Shown here: one piece after another, positions 47,605 through 59,497 of the stretch
Numbering within the stretch: the stretch's first letter is position 1
Layout: each line of letters opens with the position of its first letter
DNA from: Dysidea avara
Lineage: Eukaryota > Porifera > Demospongiae > Dictyoceratida > Dysideidae
Length of the DNA: 64,000 bases
NCBI RefSeq assembly: GCF_963678975.1
Contig: NC_089276.1
Coordinates: forward strand, 6,845,098-6,909,097
Reading direction: 5' to 3'
Made by a program: the position numbers and the translations under genes
Notes under the pieces: model-generated
What the model saw: the letters and a program-made list of their open reading frames with translations, nothing else
Databases searched by the model: none
Told to the model about the DNA's origin: nothing

Positions 47605-47692
47605 GGTACGATTTTCCGTACCATGCATACGCGTATGGTTGTACCGTACGCGTATACGCATATATGGTATGTACCATACGCGTATGGTACAA
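47605..47692. repeat. ACGCGT palindrome cluster, copy 2
   Basis: Repeats of TACCATACGCGTATGGTA ending three bases before the outer boundary of the large inverted repeat. Related to 43300-43380. Confidence 0.7.
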
Positions 47693-47942
47693 AATCAATC
47701 TCGTTATGTACAGACTTGCTCAACCACAAAGTTACGTAATACAGGAAACTGGTTGATCACGTGATCATCGCACATTGCTGTTGTGGTCAAACACGTTTTC
47801 TGCGTAACAATGACGAGTGAGTGACTTTACAAAGGAGATAAACTGGTGACTGTTATGAATATGGAAAGCACCTTGATGGAAGGTACGGTAACTCACCCCT
47901 GTGTTAAACTAAATTTGCAGTGACTTGCGTATGCACACATTC

Positions 47943-49268
47943 AAAGGCGTAGGAACGATTTTCAGAGTGGGGGCCAAAGATAGCCATGACCAGTTAACCA
48001 TAAACCCATTCCACAGGGTCCCATTGATACGGCTCCTCTGTACCCAGTTCATACGTACGTTTATATAAAGGTGTTGTGGGGTGTGTTATCACTAGCTAAC
48101 AGCCCTACACCTATACTGCATAGCTATCTCTTCACTCCCTACACCCGCCGCTATGCTCCTCTACACCTACTGCATGTGCTTAATGCATGTATGTATCACA
48201 TGAGAAATCATGGTCACATCAAGGTCTTTTCTTTATGCGAGCTTTACGTACTTCACACTAGAAGGATTACAGCATTAATAGTTGTTATCGACAAAGTGAA
48301 ACATCGTTACCTTTAAGGAACTATAAGCTGGGATGTCTGTTCTAGCAGGTGTTCCCAAACTGAGTGTAGATCAGGTGAATACTACACTGCATTCATGGTT
48401 GGCCACTTTGATATTCCACATCCTTGTTTGTTTCTCTTCATAAATCAACTTCACCACAAAGTCTTAATAATGTCTGGTTTAATCGTTGGTAGTCAGCAAC
48501 TCCCATACACTCGTGCACTACAGTGTGACTGCCCTCTTAGACTTCGATCTGTTACCACCCTCAATTTGAGTTCAATCTTTCCCACATCACGGACATGACA
48601 CTCTTTCTACTGTTCAAACTTCTCACTGCACGGGATCCAGGAAATATTTCAACAACAGGTATCATGTGCAAGCAGAACAGAAATAAAATTACAGGTGCTT
48701 TTGTGTTTAATACAGTGCCTCGTACAGTACAATGAATGGGGTGGACCAGGGGCGGATACAGGGGGGGTCAAAGGGGCCTCTTGACCCCCCTCCAAAAATT
48801 TTTAATATACCAAGATCGAGATACTCTAATAGAGCAGTCACTCTAATAAAGCAGTCACAGTATTAGAATAGTGTGTAGTGAGCTATTTAAGGATTTTTAT
48901 GTACTTTATCAGCTATAAATGCGTGGTTGGTGAGGTGGGCAGCTATTGTCAGCTGGCTGTGGCCTTTTTTTATTATTTTTGGTCTCACCTTATCAAACCA
49001 GAGACAATGTAGTGCCTCAGTTCATTTTTATCCCCCTTTCTATAAGTCTGGATTCGCCTCTACGGTGGACTGGTGATGCCACACCCCAGAGTGCTTTTGC
49101 ATGATGGTTGTATGGCTTCTCGTATGGAGGTATGCATTTCTGTGTGTGTATATAACTTTGGCTGATTGGCTACTAGTACTTGGCCCAAAAAGTGGGGGGC
49201 CAAATCATGCTTTTGAAAATAGTGTGGGGGCCTGGCCCCCCCCTGGCCCCCGGTTCCGATGCCCTTGG
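47943..49268. mobile_element. 1.3-kb non-autonomous element inserted in left arm
   Basis: Starts AAAGGCGTAGGAACG and ends CGGTTCCGATGCCCTTGG, flanked by ACACATTC on both sides (47935-47942, 49269-49276). The right arm of the inverted repeat lacks it and has a single ACACATTC. The 8-bp duplication fits hAT. It contains a second, nested element at 48747-49062. Confidence 0.88.
48747..49062. mobile_element. hAT-like MITE nested in the preceding element
   Basis: 316 bp, CAGGGGCGGATACAGG...TCTGGATTCGCCTCTA, flanked by GGGTGGAC/CGGTGGAC (7 of 8). Two copies of the CTCTAATA(G/A)AGCAGTCA motif at 48813-48859, and the CAGCTATTGTCAGC/poly-T segment shared with 46313-46714. Confidence 0.88.
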
Positions 49269-49287
49269 ACACATTCATAGTGATGAG

Positions 49288-49342
49288 TAGTTTGGCGGCG
49301 CCCACCCCATCGCATAGAGTAAGGGCGGGTGCCGCCAGACTA
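49288..49342. mobile_element. 55-bp micro-element with 9-bp TSD
   Basis: TAGTTTGGCGGCGCCCACCC at one end against TAGTCTGGCGGCACCCGCCC read from the other, only ~14 bp between them, flanked by AGTGATGAG on both sides. Nine-bp duplications are typical of Mutator-like elements. Missing from the right arm. Confidence 0.85.
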
Positions 49343-50275
49343 AGTGATGAGCAAGTGAATCACTATTTTGCCTCGAGCTTGTAACTTATACTGAACATAA
49401 TGTATGGCATTGCTATCAGGTGGTTACCAATGCGCTTGACAATGTCATGCATATTTAAACTGTAAGCTCACTGGTTATGTACACGTGGGGCAAGGTCAAG
49501 GACAAGGTTGAGATTTGAACTATGATAAGCACGACTGAATCTCTGCTTTGTGCTGTTGCAGTTTCACCGTAAATTCTTACTGGTGAAACAACATAACCAA
49601 ATGGTTAGGACAGTGGCTTGTATGCCCCATGATGCTGGCTGGTTCATGCTGTTGCAGTTTCTTGCACTACTTACCATGACTATAACTGGTTATTATGGAA
49701 CTTTGAGACAGTTTCTGTCCGTGTTAACCTCCTGCAAGTTACTAGTCTTGTGCAAGGTGGATTTGCCCGCACATACTCAAGTGCTTAGGACACTTTCCCC
49801 AGCAGATTCAAGCCTAATAGAGCTCTATATGACATGCTTAATATAATGCTGCAGAAATGTTCATTTGATATCATTTCTCTTGTAATGCTGTGTACCCCCG
49901 GACACTAAACAAGACTATGGGACCGGCCATAATTGACGCAGTAAGATACATGAATTATAGTTTAGCTTTTTTCATTGTACCAGTGATAGACATGATGTCA
50001 TGCACTCATCCAGTATTTTCTATAACACAAACAGAGTACATATGCAACAAAATTTAATATTTTATCTTCAAATGTTTAGTAAAACACTTGTTCGTATTCT
50101 TCCTATTGTGTTGTGCGTATTGTCCAATCTTATATCAATTGCTTTATTTTACAGATTATTAAAACAAGATGCCACAGAACTTGCCAGCTTGAGCAATCTT
50201 AGTGTAAGTGTATTTTGTTTGTGATCTTACAATAGACCATATGCAATCTTGGGGGCATGGCTTTGTAGTATTGAT

Positions 50276-53200
50276 GCAAGAATATTATAGGGATGGGCAA
50301 TTATCCAATTATCATGATTATTTAGTTGGCAATCGTCTAATTTTCATTAACTAGTGATAATTAAAATTGGCAATTATCACATAATAATCGATCATCTTAA
50401 ATATTTTTGCCGTTTAGTTGAATATTTTAGGTTTTTTTTGTTACGGTACAGTGGTTAAATGTACAATAATTGTGATAATGGCTCATGACAATAATTGTAC
50501 GACAGAAATGTCAATACCCTCCCATCCCTAGAATACTAGTCAAACTTCTCAGATGTTTCCTTAAGGTATTTTATAGCTACACATACAGATTATTGTACAC
50601 AAGTTAGTACTAATATAATTCCCTACCCCAGGAATTAATAAACCCAGGACCAAAGACCTGCAGGGATCTAGAAATTTTATATGTTTCCTAGTGTTTATGC
50701 ATTCTATTGTATTAGATGCCTCTGCAAGTCACAGTGTCTCATCTTACATAGTCATAGCACTTCTGCACCATGCATCACATGACGTCTATCATCAGGTCTG
50801 GACTGGCTGCTCACTGGTTACAGCTGGCTTTCTGTATGACAAGTACACTAGTATTGCTTAACTGGAGAAATTTTGTGTAACAATTTTTCCAGGAAACATT
50901 TTCAGTGAAAGGGTGACTGCTGGCAAGAGCTGCTGGTTACACAAGCAGTTTGACAAAATTATAATAGCCTTGTGTGCTTCATGTGGTGCATGAGAAGTTA
51001 AACTTCTAGTATTTATTAATATTAATGGTGTGTATGGTACCTGGAGGTGTGAAAATGAGCACCCATCAGAATGGCCTATGCTAAGCAGTCCAAACCCTCT
51101 TTCAGTGTAGGCATTAAATGCTAGGGATTGTGTGAGGCACCATGATATAGAATAAGTGATCTGGCCATGCAAGATGGGATGCTGTGACTTGTAGAGGTAA
51201 CAGGCATGAATGTGAAGTACCAATTGAGTTCTTCATTTCCAGGTCCACTGATTATACCACCTCATATTATTTACACATTACATATCACAATAATAATTAT
51301 AATTTATTGTTAGCATTTACATTCCAGGAAGTGAGAAGTCTATGTGATAGATGATGATGGCCTATTAGTCAGTCCACTCGCTTCAGCACTGATAAGCCCC
51401 CTGCCTATATTATGATGAAGAGCCTTAGATGATCTGTAGATGTCCTTATACCAAGAAGCTTAAGACGGCAATCAATCTGCAGCAATTGGTGACTTAATTA
51501 TGAATTAGCCAATTACGACATGAAACTGACAATTCCTTTGTAGCATATCTAAGTGTGTAATACATATTATGTTTATGTATAATGTACTGTAATGATACAA
51601 TGCAGGGAGTGAAAAAACATAATGAAGCGTCCATTTATATGTTGGTATTATTCTTCACTTGTATTGTACAGAAGTGTTTGTGGAGCCATCTAGGGACTTG
51701 CAATCGTCATTTGCAACACACACTTGAATGTTGCAATAATATTTACACAGTCAGAAGTTTTGTGCTCCAAGTATGAAGCTTACACATCTGGTTGATGTAC
51801 ATGTACTGATAGTACATTTGATAAGCTTGTCTCACCACTATTTCATTGATTGTGTTGCAAGCCTTGATTATTGCAAGTGCATCATTTTGAAAGAACCATT
51901 GCATCACGGCAGTGAGTGTTATGAAGATGATGTTGACTATAGAGCTGAAACAAACATTCTGTATACCAGTGTGTGGCAATGACCATAATACAACAAGACA
52001 TCGAGATTGGGAGAATGGGCTGGAGCGCTGTAGCCTTGTGACCTGACCCTTAATCTGTCATGTGAGATCACATGACCCTCCGAGATTGGGTCATGGTAAA
52101 TGTGTACCCCAACATTTATGATAAAGCTCTAGCTGGTACATTTGGTGGTATGCCAATTTACCCAACACCAGATGCCCTATATGATCCCTCCTAACTGATA
52201 TGCTACAATGCAGCCCATATCCTACTAACCAGCCGTAGTTTGGTACTATGGACCTTTGGTGGGATAAAAAGTTTCCAGCACTGCAAACATGCAATTAGTG
52301 ATAATGCTGCTCCTTTACTGCCCTGCTATAGCATAGAATGATCTAGAACAGGCAGGCTGCTACATATGGTACTACCCCAAACCTGTTGATACCTTCTAAT
52401 GAATACCACAATGCATAGTGATCAAGCTAACCCTACCGTTTAGATATTTACTGAATAGTGCATAGTGTTCAATGCTAGTTCCCATCTATTAATGTTATTA
52501 TGGCCACCTTCAAGTTAACCTTTGATTAAACTTGTAATATGCAACAGGTCTGAACAAGTGACAAAAATATACACAACTCAATCGATATGACAAACAAAAC
52601 TTAGTTACAGAATAAGTTAGAATACACACTAATATAAACCAATTGCATCGTGTGTGGTGTTTTCCCATAATCTCCAGAACACCTATATATCAAGATGACA
52701 ATTGCTAATAATCATAGAAATAAAAGACCACTAAACACGTTACAGAAATTGGACAATCAAATCAGCAAATGAAGCCAAAATCTCACTAGCCAAATCAACA
52801 CTATTGCAGAACTTCCCAGAAGCATTTTAGGTCACTCTGAAACCACGCTAATTTTCCAGTGACATTGTAAGGCAGAAAAACGACAATCTACATCATTCTT
52901 ACAATAGCACTGAATGAACTAAGCAAATGACAATGCTCGATTGATGATTTGATATCCATATGGTACAGTATATACACAGCTGACAATAGACTTACCTCAG
53001 CAGTATGCACATGACTCCAATGAATAAACATTTGTGTGCCACTAGCACCTATTATAAGAGGAACATTCATCACTTGTGACAACAGTTGCTGGTCTTAACT
53101 AAAAATCAACACAATAAATTATGAAAGTGAATTTCACGAAGAGTGGAATGAAAGTTGTTGCAAAGCGATAGGATCAACTACCATCGAGTTATCAACCATT

Positions 53201-54027
53201 TTATAAAGGTATGTAAAGGGTTTGTGTGTTTCCTTACTGAAAAGTTATTTTCACGACTAGTTTTGGCTTCACCATTAATTTTAGTGTTAGGGTAAAACCC
53301 TAGGTATCATTTTGATCCTTGCTACATCATGAGTAGAATGATATAAATTGCATAGCCATAGGAGGGACGAAAGCTTCGAAAGTTACAGCGCTTTGTGCAA
53401 AGCATGTGTATTTATTAAGTGTAAATCCAGTTTTCTGGATTATGCGGGTTTAAGGGTTAAGCTGTACAAACAGCAGTGTAGTAGCTAGCTAGGCATAACT
53501 TCTATTAAAGCAAATCTGTAATGAAGAGTCCACAGAGATGGGCTCGCATTGCTTGTTAAAGGGGACAGCCAGATCTTGTGCCCGGGTAATTCAGAAAGCT
53601 AGCTATACCCCGGTGTGTTTTGTAACATATCTCTACACAGTGACATAGCTAACAATGGCTATAGGCGAGGAAAAAAACCAGGACTATTTGCCAAATTCAC
53701 CTATGTTTTACACTGCCTAAGTTACGGTAGCTTTCAGACCTTACCCTCTAGGATTGTGATGACCAACAGTTTAGGCCTTGCTTAAAGGGTGGTACAAATG
53801 TGAATGTATGTTGGTGGTGGGGTAGGGGGCTTAAATCAATCTCCTTACTGAGGACACTGTATTTGTTGTTATGGACTATGTGCAATCTAGAGCATAGTCT
53901 CATATATTCCTGAGAGCAAGAAATTCTATACTGGAAAATTTTTAAATGCTCATACTCTTGATGAAAGGAACATCCGAGAAGTTACTATAGTATTCTTTCA
54001 AGACATTCTGGTTACAGATTGCACACG
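50276..54027. other. Spacer between the inverted arms
   Basis: 3.75 kb without a protein-like frame. Apart from the MITE at 50288-50530 no element with clear ends was found. If the whole structure is a transposon, this is where a transposase would be expected, and none is visible. Confidence 0.6.
50288..50530. mobile_element. hAT-like MITE
   Basis: 243 bp, TAGGGATGGG...CCCATCCCTA, flanked by GAATATTA/GAATACTA (7 of 8). Lies 12 bp inside the inner boundary of the left arm. Confidence 0.8.
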
Positions 54028-55204
54028 ATCAATACTACAAAGCCATGCCCCCAAGATTGCATATGGTCTATTGTAAGATCACAAACAAAATACACTTACA
54101 CTAAGATTGCTCAAGCTGGCAAGTTCTGTGGCATCTTGTTTTAATAATCTGTAAAATAAAGCAATTGATATAAGATTGGACAATACGCACAACACAATAG
54201 GAAGAATACGAACAAGTGTTTTACTAAACATTTGAAGATAAAATATTAAATTTTGTTGCATATGTACTCTGTTTGTGTTATAGAAAATACTGGATGAGTG
54301 CATGACATCATGTCTATCACTGGTACAATGAAAAAAGCTAAACTATAATTCATGTATCTTACTGCGTCAATTATGGCCGGTCCCATAGTCTTGTTTAGTG
54401 TCCGGGGGTACACAGCATTACAAGAGAAATGATATCAAATGAACATTTCTGCAGCATTATATTAAGCATGTCATATAGAGCTCTATTAGGCTTGAATCTG
54501 CTGGGGAAAGTGTCCTAAGCACTTGAGTATGTGCGGGCAAATCCACCTTGCACAAGACTAGTAACTTGCAGGAGGTTAACACGGACAGAAACTGTCTCAA
54601 AGTTCCATAATAACCAGTTATAGTCATGGTAAGTAGTGCAAGAAACTGCAACAGCATGAACCAGCCAGCATCATGGGGCATACAAGCCACTGTCCTAACC
54701 ATTTGGTTATGTTGTTTCACCAGTAAGAATTTACGGTGAAACTGCAACAGCACAAAGCAGAGATTCAGTCGTGCTCATCATAGTTCAAATCTCAACCTTG
54801 TCCTCGACCTTGCCCCACGTGTACATAACCAGTGAGCTTACAGTTTAAATATGCATGACATTGTCAAGCGCATTGGTAACCACCTGATAGCAATGCCATA
54901 CATTATGTTCAGTATAAGTTACAAGCTCGAGACAAAAATTAATAGTGATTCACTCGCTCATCACTATGAATGTGTGCATACACAAGTCACTGCAAATTTA
55001 GTTGTGAGTTACCGTACCTTCCATCAAGGTGCTTTCCATATTCATAACAGTCACCAGTTTATCTCCTTTATAAAGTCACTCACTCGTCATTGTTACGCAG
55101 AAAACGTGGTTGACCACAACAGCAATGTGCGGTGATCACGTGATTAACCAGTTTCCTGTATTACGTAACTTTGTGGTTGAGCAAGTCTGTACATAACGAG
55201 ATTG
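54028..55204 (-). repeat. Large inverted repeat, right arm
   Basis: Uninterrupted 1.18-kb arm, complement of the left arm. It preserves the empty sites of both insertions found in the left arm. Ends at ...AACGAGATTG. Confidence 0.93.
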
Positions 55205-56037
55205 GTATTCTTCAGCATAAAATAATTATGTTAATCACGTGATCACCTTGCAAAGAGTGATAACGCCACGCAGGAGTTGCAAATTTATCTTTAAGCTCTC
55301 AAAAAGTAAAAATCTCAACATATAGCTGCCTACTCACAAGTGATACAGCAACCGTAATGTAGCTTAGCCACCGTTTGACTCGCAATATCACTCTTCAGCT
55401 AGCAAAATAGCCTATTTTTATTTTTATTTTACCGACCTACCGACTTTTATTTGGCTGAATTTCGCCCGAGAAACAAAAGATTTAGTTGAAGTGGCCTAAC
55501 AATGGCAGGTACCGTAGTACGTACGTCTTTTTTAGTGGTGTCCGGAAACCCCAGCCACGTACATTTTTGACAATTTCTCAAACTGCAAATTTAAACTGCT
55601 CTTTCTCCTAGTACCCTATACTTCACCACCCACAATTTATACCACCGATAGCCTAGCTCATTAGCTACAATTTGGCACTAATCATTTTAAAATCCCTTTT
55701 TCTTTCGAGGAGGAATGAACAACTTTCTAATGCGTGTGCAAACTTTGTCCGGAAACGCCCGCCCCTACCTTAGTATGGCGCACCGGGCGCACCTAAGGTT
55801 GTATGGAGCACGAGACCAGGCACAACTCACCTGTACGAGTGGAATAGCTACGTAGCAATTAAAAAAAAAATATCATACAGTACCCGGGTACAGTACTGCT
55901 GCACTATCACGATGGAGGTTTGCACTTTCTGTGGTATACCTGCATGATATCAAGAGTTCATAATATGAACTCTTGCTGATATTGTTCTGGGAATACTGGA
56001 TTACATTACTTATAAATAAATTAAGTGTGATGAATTA
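55205..56037. other. Non-coding stretch with two GTCCGGAAAC words
   Basis: TGTCCGGAAAC occurs at about 55539 and 55754 in direct orientation, the second followed by GCCCGCCCCTACCTTAG. The same sequence lies reversed near 36990-37012 upstream of the Ig gene. No gene. Confidence 0.5.
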
Positions 56038-56235
56038 TGCACCTATCAATGTATTGCCCCTCGGGCGTAAGTTTTAAAGGGGGAATTGACACGCCTGAAA
56101 CTGCTGCCCCACTTGGGGCCGATCGTTCATTAAGCTCCCAAATATTTTTTATTGTAACTTTCTTCGCTATGTCAAATCCCGCGTTGCAACTGGAGTCAAC
56201 GGTGGGGATTTGACACGATAGGTTTAAACTGCAAG
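56038..56235 (+). mobile_element. Truncated Harbinger-like MITE
   Basis: Left end TGCACCTATCAATGTATTGC after TTA, as in the complete copy at 56532-57205, and the internal word GGGGATTTGACACGATAGGTTT. The right terminal repeat is missing. Confidence 0.7.
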
Positions 56236-56280
56236 GTTCCATTCAACTTAAGCATGTATTTATTTACTTTATAAAACACT

Positions 56281-56390
56281 CTAATTACATTTAGTCCATG
56301 TGTAGAGCTTGAAACTGGCAGAATGCAAGTTCAAATCTCCAGTTGCGTTGTGCTGTTTTTTTCTGTTTGTTTGTTTGTTTGTTTTTCTAC
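56281..56390 (+). repeat. Possible SINE relic
   Basis: GCAAGTTCAAATCTCCAGTTGC resembles a tRNA T-arm/box B and is followed by a T-rich tail with (TTTG)n. No convincing box A, so the call is weak. Confidence 0.3.
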
Positions 56391-56531
56391 ACCTTTTAGT
56401 TGCAGCTTTTTTCCCTTCAACCAGGGGTTTGTTGCGAATTCCGTAATTCAAACGTTCATGCATGCATGCCGTTATTGTTCTCTCAAAATTAATCACCATA
56501 CTACACAAATGTCATCTACTAGAACTGCTTA

Positions 56532-57205
56532 TGCACCTATCAATGTATTGCCCCACCACCCCCCCCCCCCCCTCGGGCATAAGTGGGGCTTTACAGGGGG
56601 AATTGACTCGAAACTGCTGCCCCACTCAGTGGCGGATCCAGGATGGGGCATTTGGGGCAAATGCCCCCCCTTCAAGAAATTGCATACAAGATCGATATAC
56701 TCTAATAGAGCAGTCAATTACTCTAATAAAGCAGTCACAATGTTCATGAGGCAGTGTAGTTACCTATGAAGCTACAAATAGGATTTTATTTTACATAACA
56801 GACGTGATATAGTAGGTAAGGATAACTAGCTATTATTGTTGTGACCTTTTTTTTTTTTTTTTTTTTTTTGGTCTTCAACTGGTTTTCAGCAAGTTTTTTT
56901 GGTCTTCAACTGTTTTTCAGAAAGGTGCCCCCCCTCTTTCGAAACTCTGGATCCGCCCCTGCCACTATGGGGCATTTGACGATCGTTCAGTAAGCACCAA
57001 AATATTTTTTTGTTGTAACTTCCTTCGCTATGTCAAATCCCGAGTAAATCCCGCGTTGCAACTGGGGCCAGCGGTGGGGATTTGACACGATAGGTTTGCC
57101 CTATACTATGGGGCATTTGACATTCGGCTGTGTCAAATCCCCACTATAGCCCCATATATGCCCGAGGGGGGGGGGGGGTAGTGGGGCAATACATTGATAG
57201 GTGCA
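56532..57205. mobile_element. Harbinger-like MITE with TTA TSD, carrying a nested hAT-like MITE
   Basis: TIRs TGCACCTATCAATGTATTGC and GCAATACATTGATAGGTGCA, flanked by TTA on both sides (56529-56531, 57206-57208), the target type of PIF/Harbinger elements. Its middle is interrupted by 56627-56961. Confidence 0.85.
56627..56961. mobile_element. hAT-like MITE nested in Harbinger-like MITE
   Basis: 335 bp, CAGTGGCGGATCCAGG...GGATCCGCCCCTG. The flanks GCCCCACT and CCACTATG share only part of a duplication. Two copies of the CTCTAATA(G/A)AGCAGTCA motif (56690-56739) and the shared poly-T/GGTCTTCAACT segment. Confidence 0.85.
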
Positions 57206-57389
57206 TTACTCATATCTACTGGTATAGGTAGCTATTCAAACATGATGCGGCATCTAGACATAGCTTTGTATACCTCACAATTCAAACTTTTGCACATGCG
57301 CATACAATGCAGTAAGGCTGCAACAAATATTTGATTCATTTGGATATTCGTTCATTACCGGATACTAAATTTACCATTTGGATATTCAT

Positions 57390-57745
57390 TTTCTAGTAAA
57401 CTACTAGTGTAAAAATAATTATGAAACTTAAAACATGGGAATATAGAGATTGCTGAAAAAAGTATAGAAACAAGAGTCAAACAAGCCAGCATGTTAAACA
57501 CACAGATATCTATTTGGATTTAATGGATATGGCAAAAACTAAGGGGAAAACAGTAGCTAGTTTCTCCATAACTTAGGGGCATATAAGTACTAAGAATTCT
57601 TCTGTATAAATGTTTATTTGAGTCCAAATAGAGATTTCTGTGTGTTTAACATGCTGGCTTGTTTGACTCTTGTTTTTTTACTTTTTTCAGCAATCTCTAT
57701 TCCCATGTTTTACACTAGTTTGTTTACTTTTATAAATCCATTTAT
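57390..57745. repeat. Imperfect foldback element
   Basis: AACATGGGAATATAGAGATTGC and the following ~90 bp (from 57435) are mirrored by sequence ending near 57706, including CAAACAAGCCAGCATGTTAAAC. The spacer is about 100 bp. Outer ends are approximate. Confidence 0.8.
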
Positions 57746-58107
57746 GGATAGTTAACATGATAATAAGAGGTGCTAGTGGCACTTAATATTGCACAGTACT
57801 AAACCAAGTTAGTCATATACAGCTTTATAACTATAGGCAGTATATAGCATGCTGTGGTTAGCAATGGTATGGCTTCTGATTCATCATATACGCATGCACA
57901 CTTGTGCAACTATGTGATCACAGTATAAAGTCAAGTATGCAGTGGTACTGCTCTGGTATGAGCTTAATTAAATATAGGTAATGATATATGGTTCAATGTG
58001 TTAACATGAATAGATTGCATACTTGTTAACACATAATAACACATTGGTCACCCTTGCAGAAACTAAGTCCTAAGCCAGAAGATCAATGGCAAAGTGAACT
58101 TGATAGT

Positions 58108-58550
58108 AGAGCGGCTTAGCTAAATATTTGTGCACTTTGTGCAGAAAGTATGAAACTTTGCACATAGTATCTACCTACCATGAAGTATATTTTGAGATAT
58201 GGAGCCATTGCAGATTTGACCTTTGGTGTCCTCAAAAATAGTGACCTTTGTCTACGTATATATCACCCATACAACACTCAAACTACGTAGGTGCCAAATT
58301 GAATATCTTAATCCTAGAAACAAATTGATAATTGTTGCAAGTTCATAGCTTATTCCATTTCAAAGTTGTGGTAATTTTTATCAGCAGCAAATTCATATAA
58401 AGTCAACAGCCCACACAATTACACCCTTAATCTACATTCTTTGTTTGCCATTCAATTATTTATCTAACCATGAGTACTGCAGGTCACATATACAACCAAA
58501 ACATGAAGAGATATCCAGTAGTGAAGCATAGGGGTTATGTACAATACTCC
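58108..58550 (-). repeat. Dispersed repeat, uninterrupted copy
   Basis: Contains TGTGCAGAAAGTATGAAACT and ATCTACCTACCATGAAGTAT. Its complement occurs at 59498-59893 and 60770-60862, where another element has inserted. No coding frame. Confidence 0.85.
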
Positions 58551-59149
58551 TGTGAGATAAATCAACAAAATTAATGTCATAATTTATTTAGTTTTGTCAT
58601 CAGATTAAACTCAAATTTGAGGTTGTTTATGGCTATAATTTTGCTTCTGTATAACATTTTAATGCATAAAATTCTTAAGGTTATACATGCTACTATCTCA
58701 GTCACGTTTGTTGAAAAGCCTTATACGTATCTAACATACCGTATTAATAGCTAATTTTGTGAAGTGACTATAGGGAGATTATGATCCTGAACTATACCCA
58801 CATCTTGCATCCCCTTAAATATATATTTGCCTTTAGAGAGACACACACCCAAGATGTGGTGGAGTCTGAGGGCATAACCAACTGGACAACTTGTGTTTCA
58901 CAATTTGGTTCTATATAGCAAAATGTGTTCCATGTTTGCAAGTATAGCTAAAAAGCTAACAACTTCAAGAAAGTTATTTTTTAAAGTTTTACAGCAATAG
59001 CATACAGGTTTTAGAAACAGTACTATCAGTCAGACCTTCATCTAGGAAATAACTAAAGGGGAGTCACAATGAGAGTAATGGGGGATGATGGTATAAAGAT
59101 CTTTGTGTTCATAGCTACTGTAGTTTACACACATGGTATCTAAAAGGGC

Positions 59150-59275
59150 ATACCATGCACCCAGACTCCCGCAGGTGCATTCTCAGGTACAACCTATACC
59201 TGAGAATGACCTACAGTACCTGAGAATGACGAGAAGTAATCTCATGCTTGTATTCTCAGGTACATGCAGTTCTGG
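59150..59275. repeat. Cluster of CATTCTCAGGTA words
   Basis: Four copies of ATTCTCAGGTA or its complement TACCTGAGAAT within ~110 bp (two in each orientation), able to form alternative hairpins. Confidence 0.7.
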
Positions 59276-59497
59276 GCTATTGTACCAGGCAAGATACACA
59301 TGTCATGCATTTCATTCAAATATTACAGTTGCTGTTGACGTATTCACTGAGATTTTGATTTCAGTATAGATTAAGGAGTTCATTTGTAAAAGGGGGTTAA
59401 AAAGTACCCCTCCTCCCCCCCATTGTAGTTAAAACTGTTGATAGAGCAACTTACATATAATTATGAACTCTTTTAATTAACTACCACAAGAGAGGAG

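Larger units (their letters stand above)
47696..50275 (+). repeat. Large inverted repeat, left arm (with insertions)
   Basis: After removing two later insertions (47943-49268 and 49288-49342 with their duplications), this arm is ~1.18 kb and matches the complement of 54028-55204 almost base for base. Two frames of 98 and 74 codons (49550-49846, 50000-50224) are identical in both arms, which reflects sequence identity and not proven coding. Confidence 0.93.

Noticed and set aside
49590-49660. tRNA-like segment (ATGGTTAGGACAGTGG ... GGTTCATGCTG)
   Set aside because: Box A and box B matches are too weak and no cloverleaf can be drawn.
49550-50224. 98- and 74-codon frames identical at 54079-54753
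   Set aside because: The identity comes from the near-identical inverted arms and not from protein conservation. No recognisable domain or splice context was seen.
53280-53310. Telomere-like TTAGGGTAAAACCCTA
   Set aside because: A single short palindromic word with no tandem repetition.
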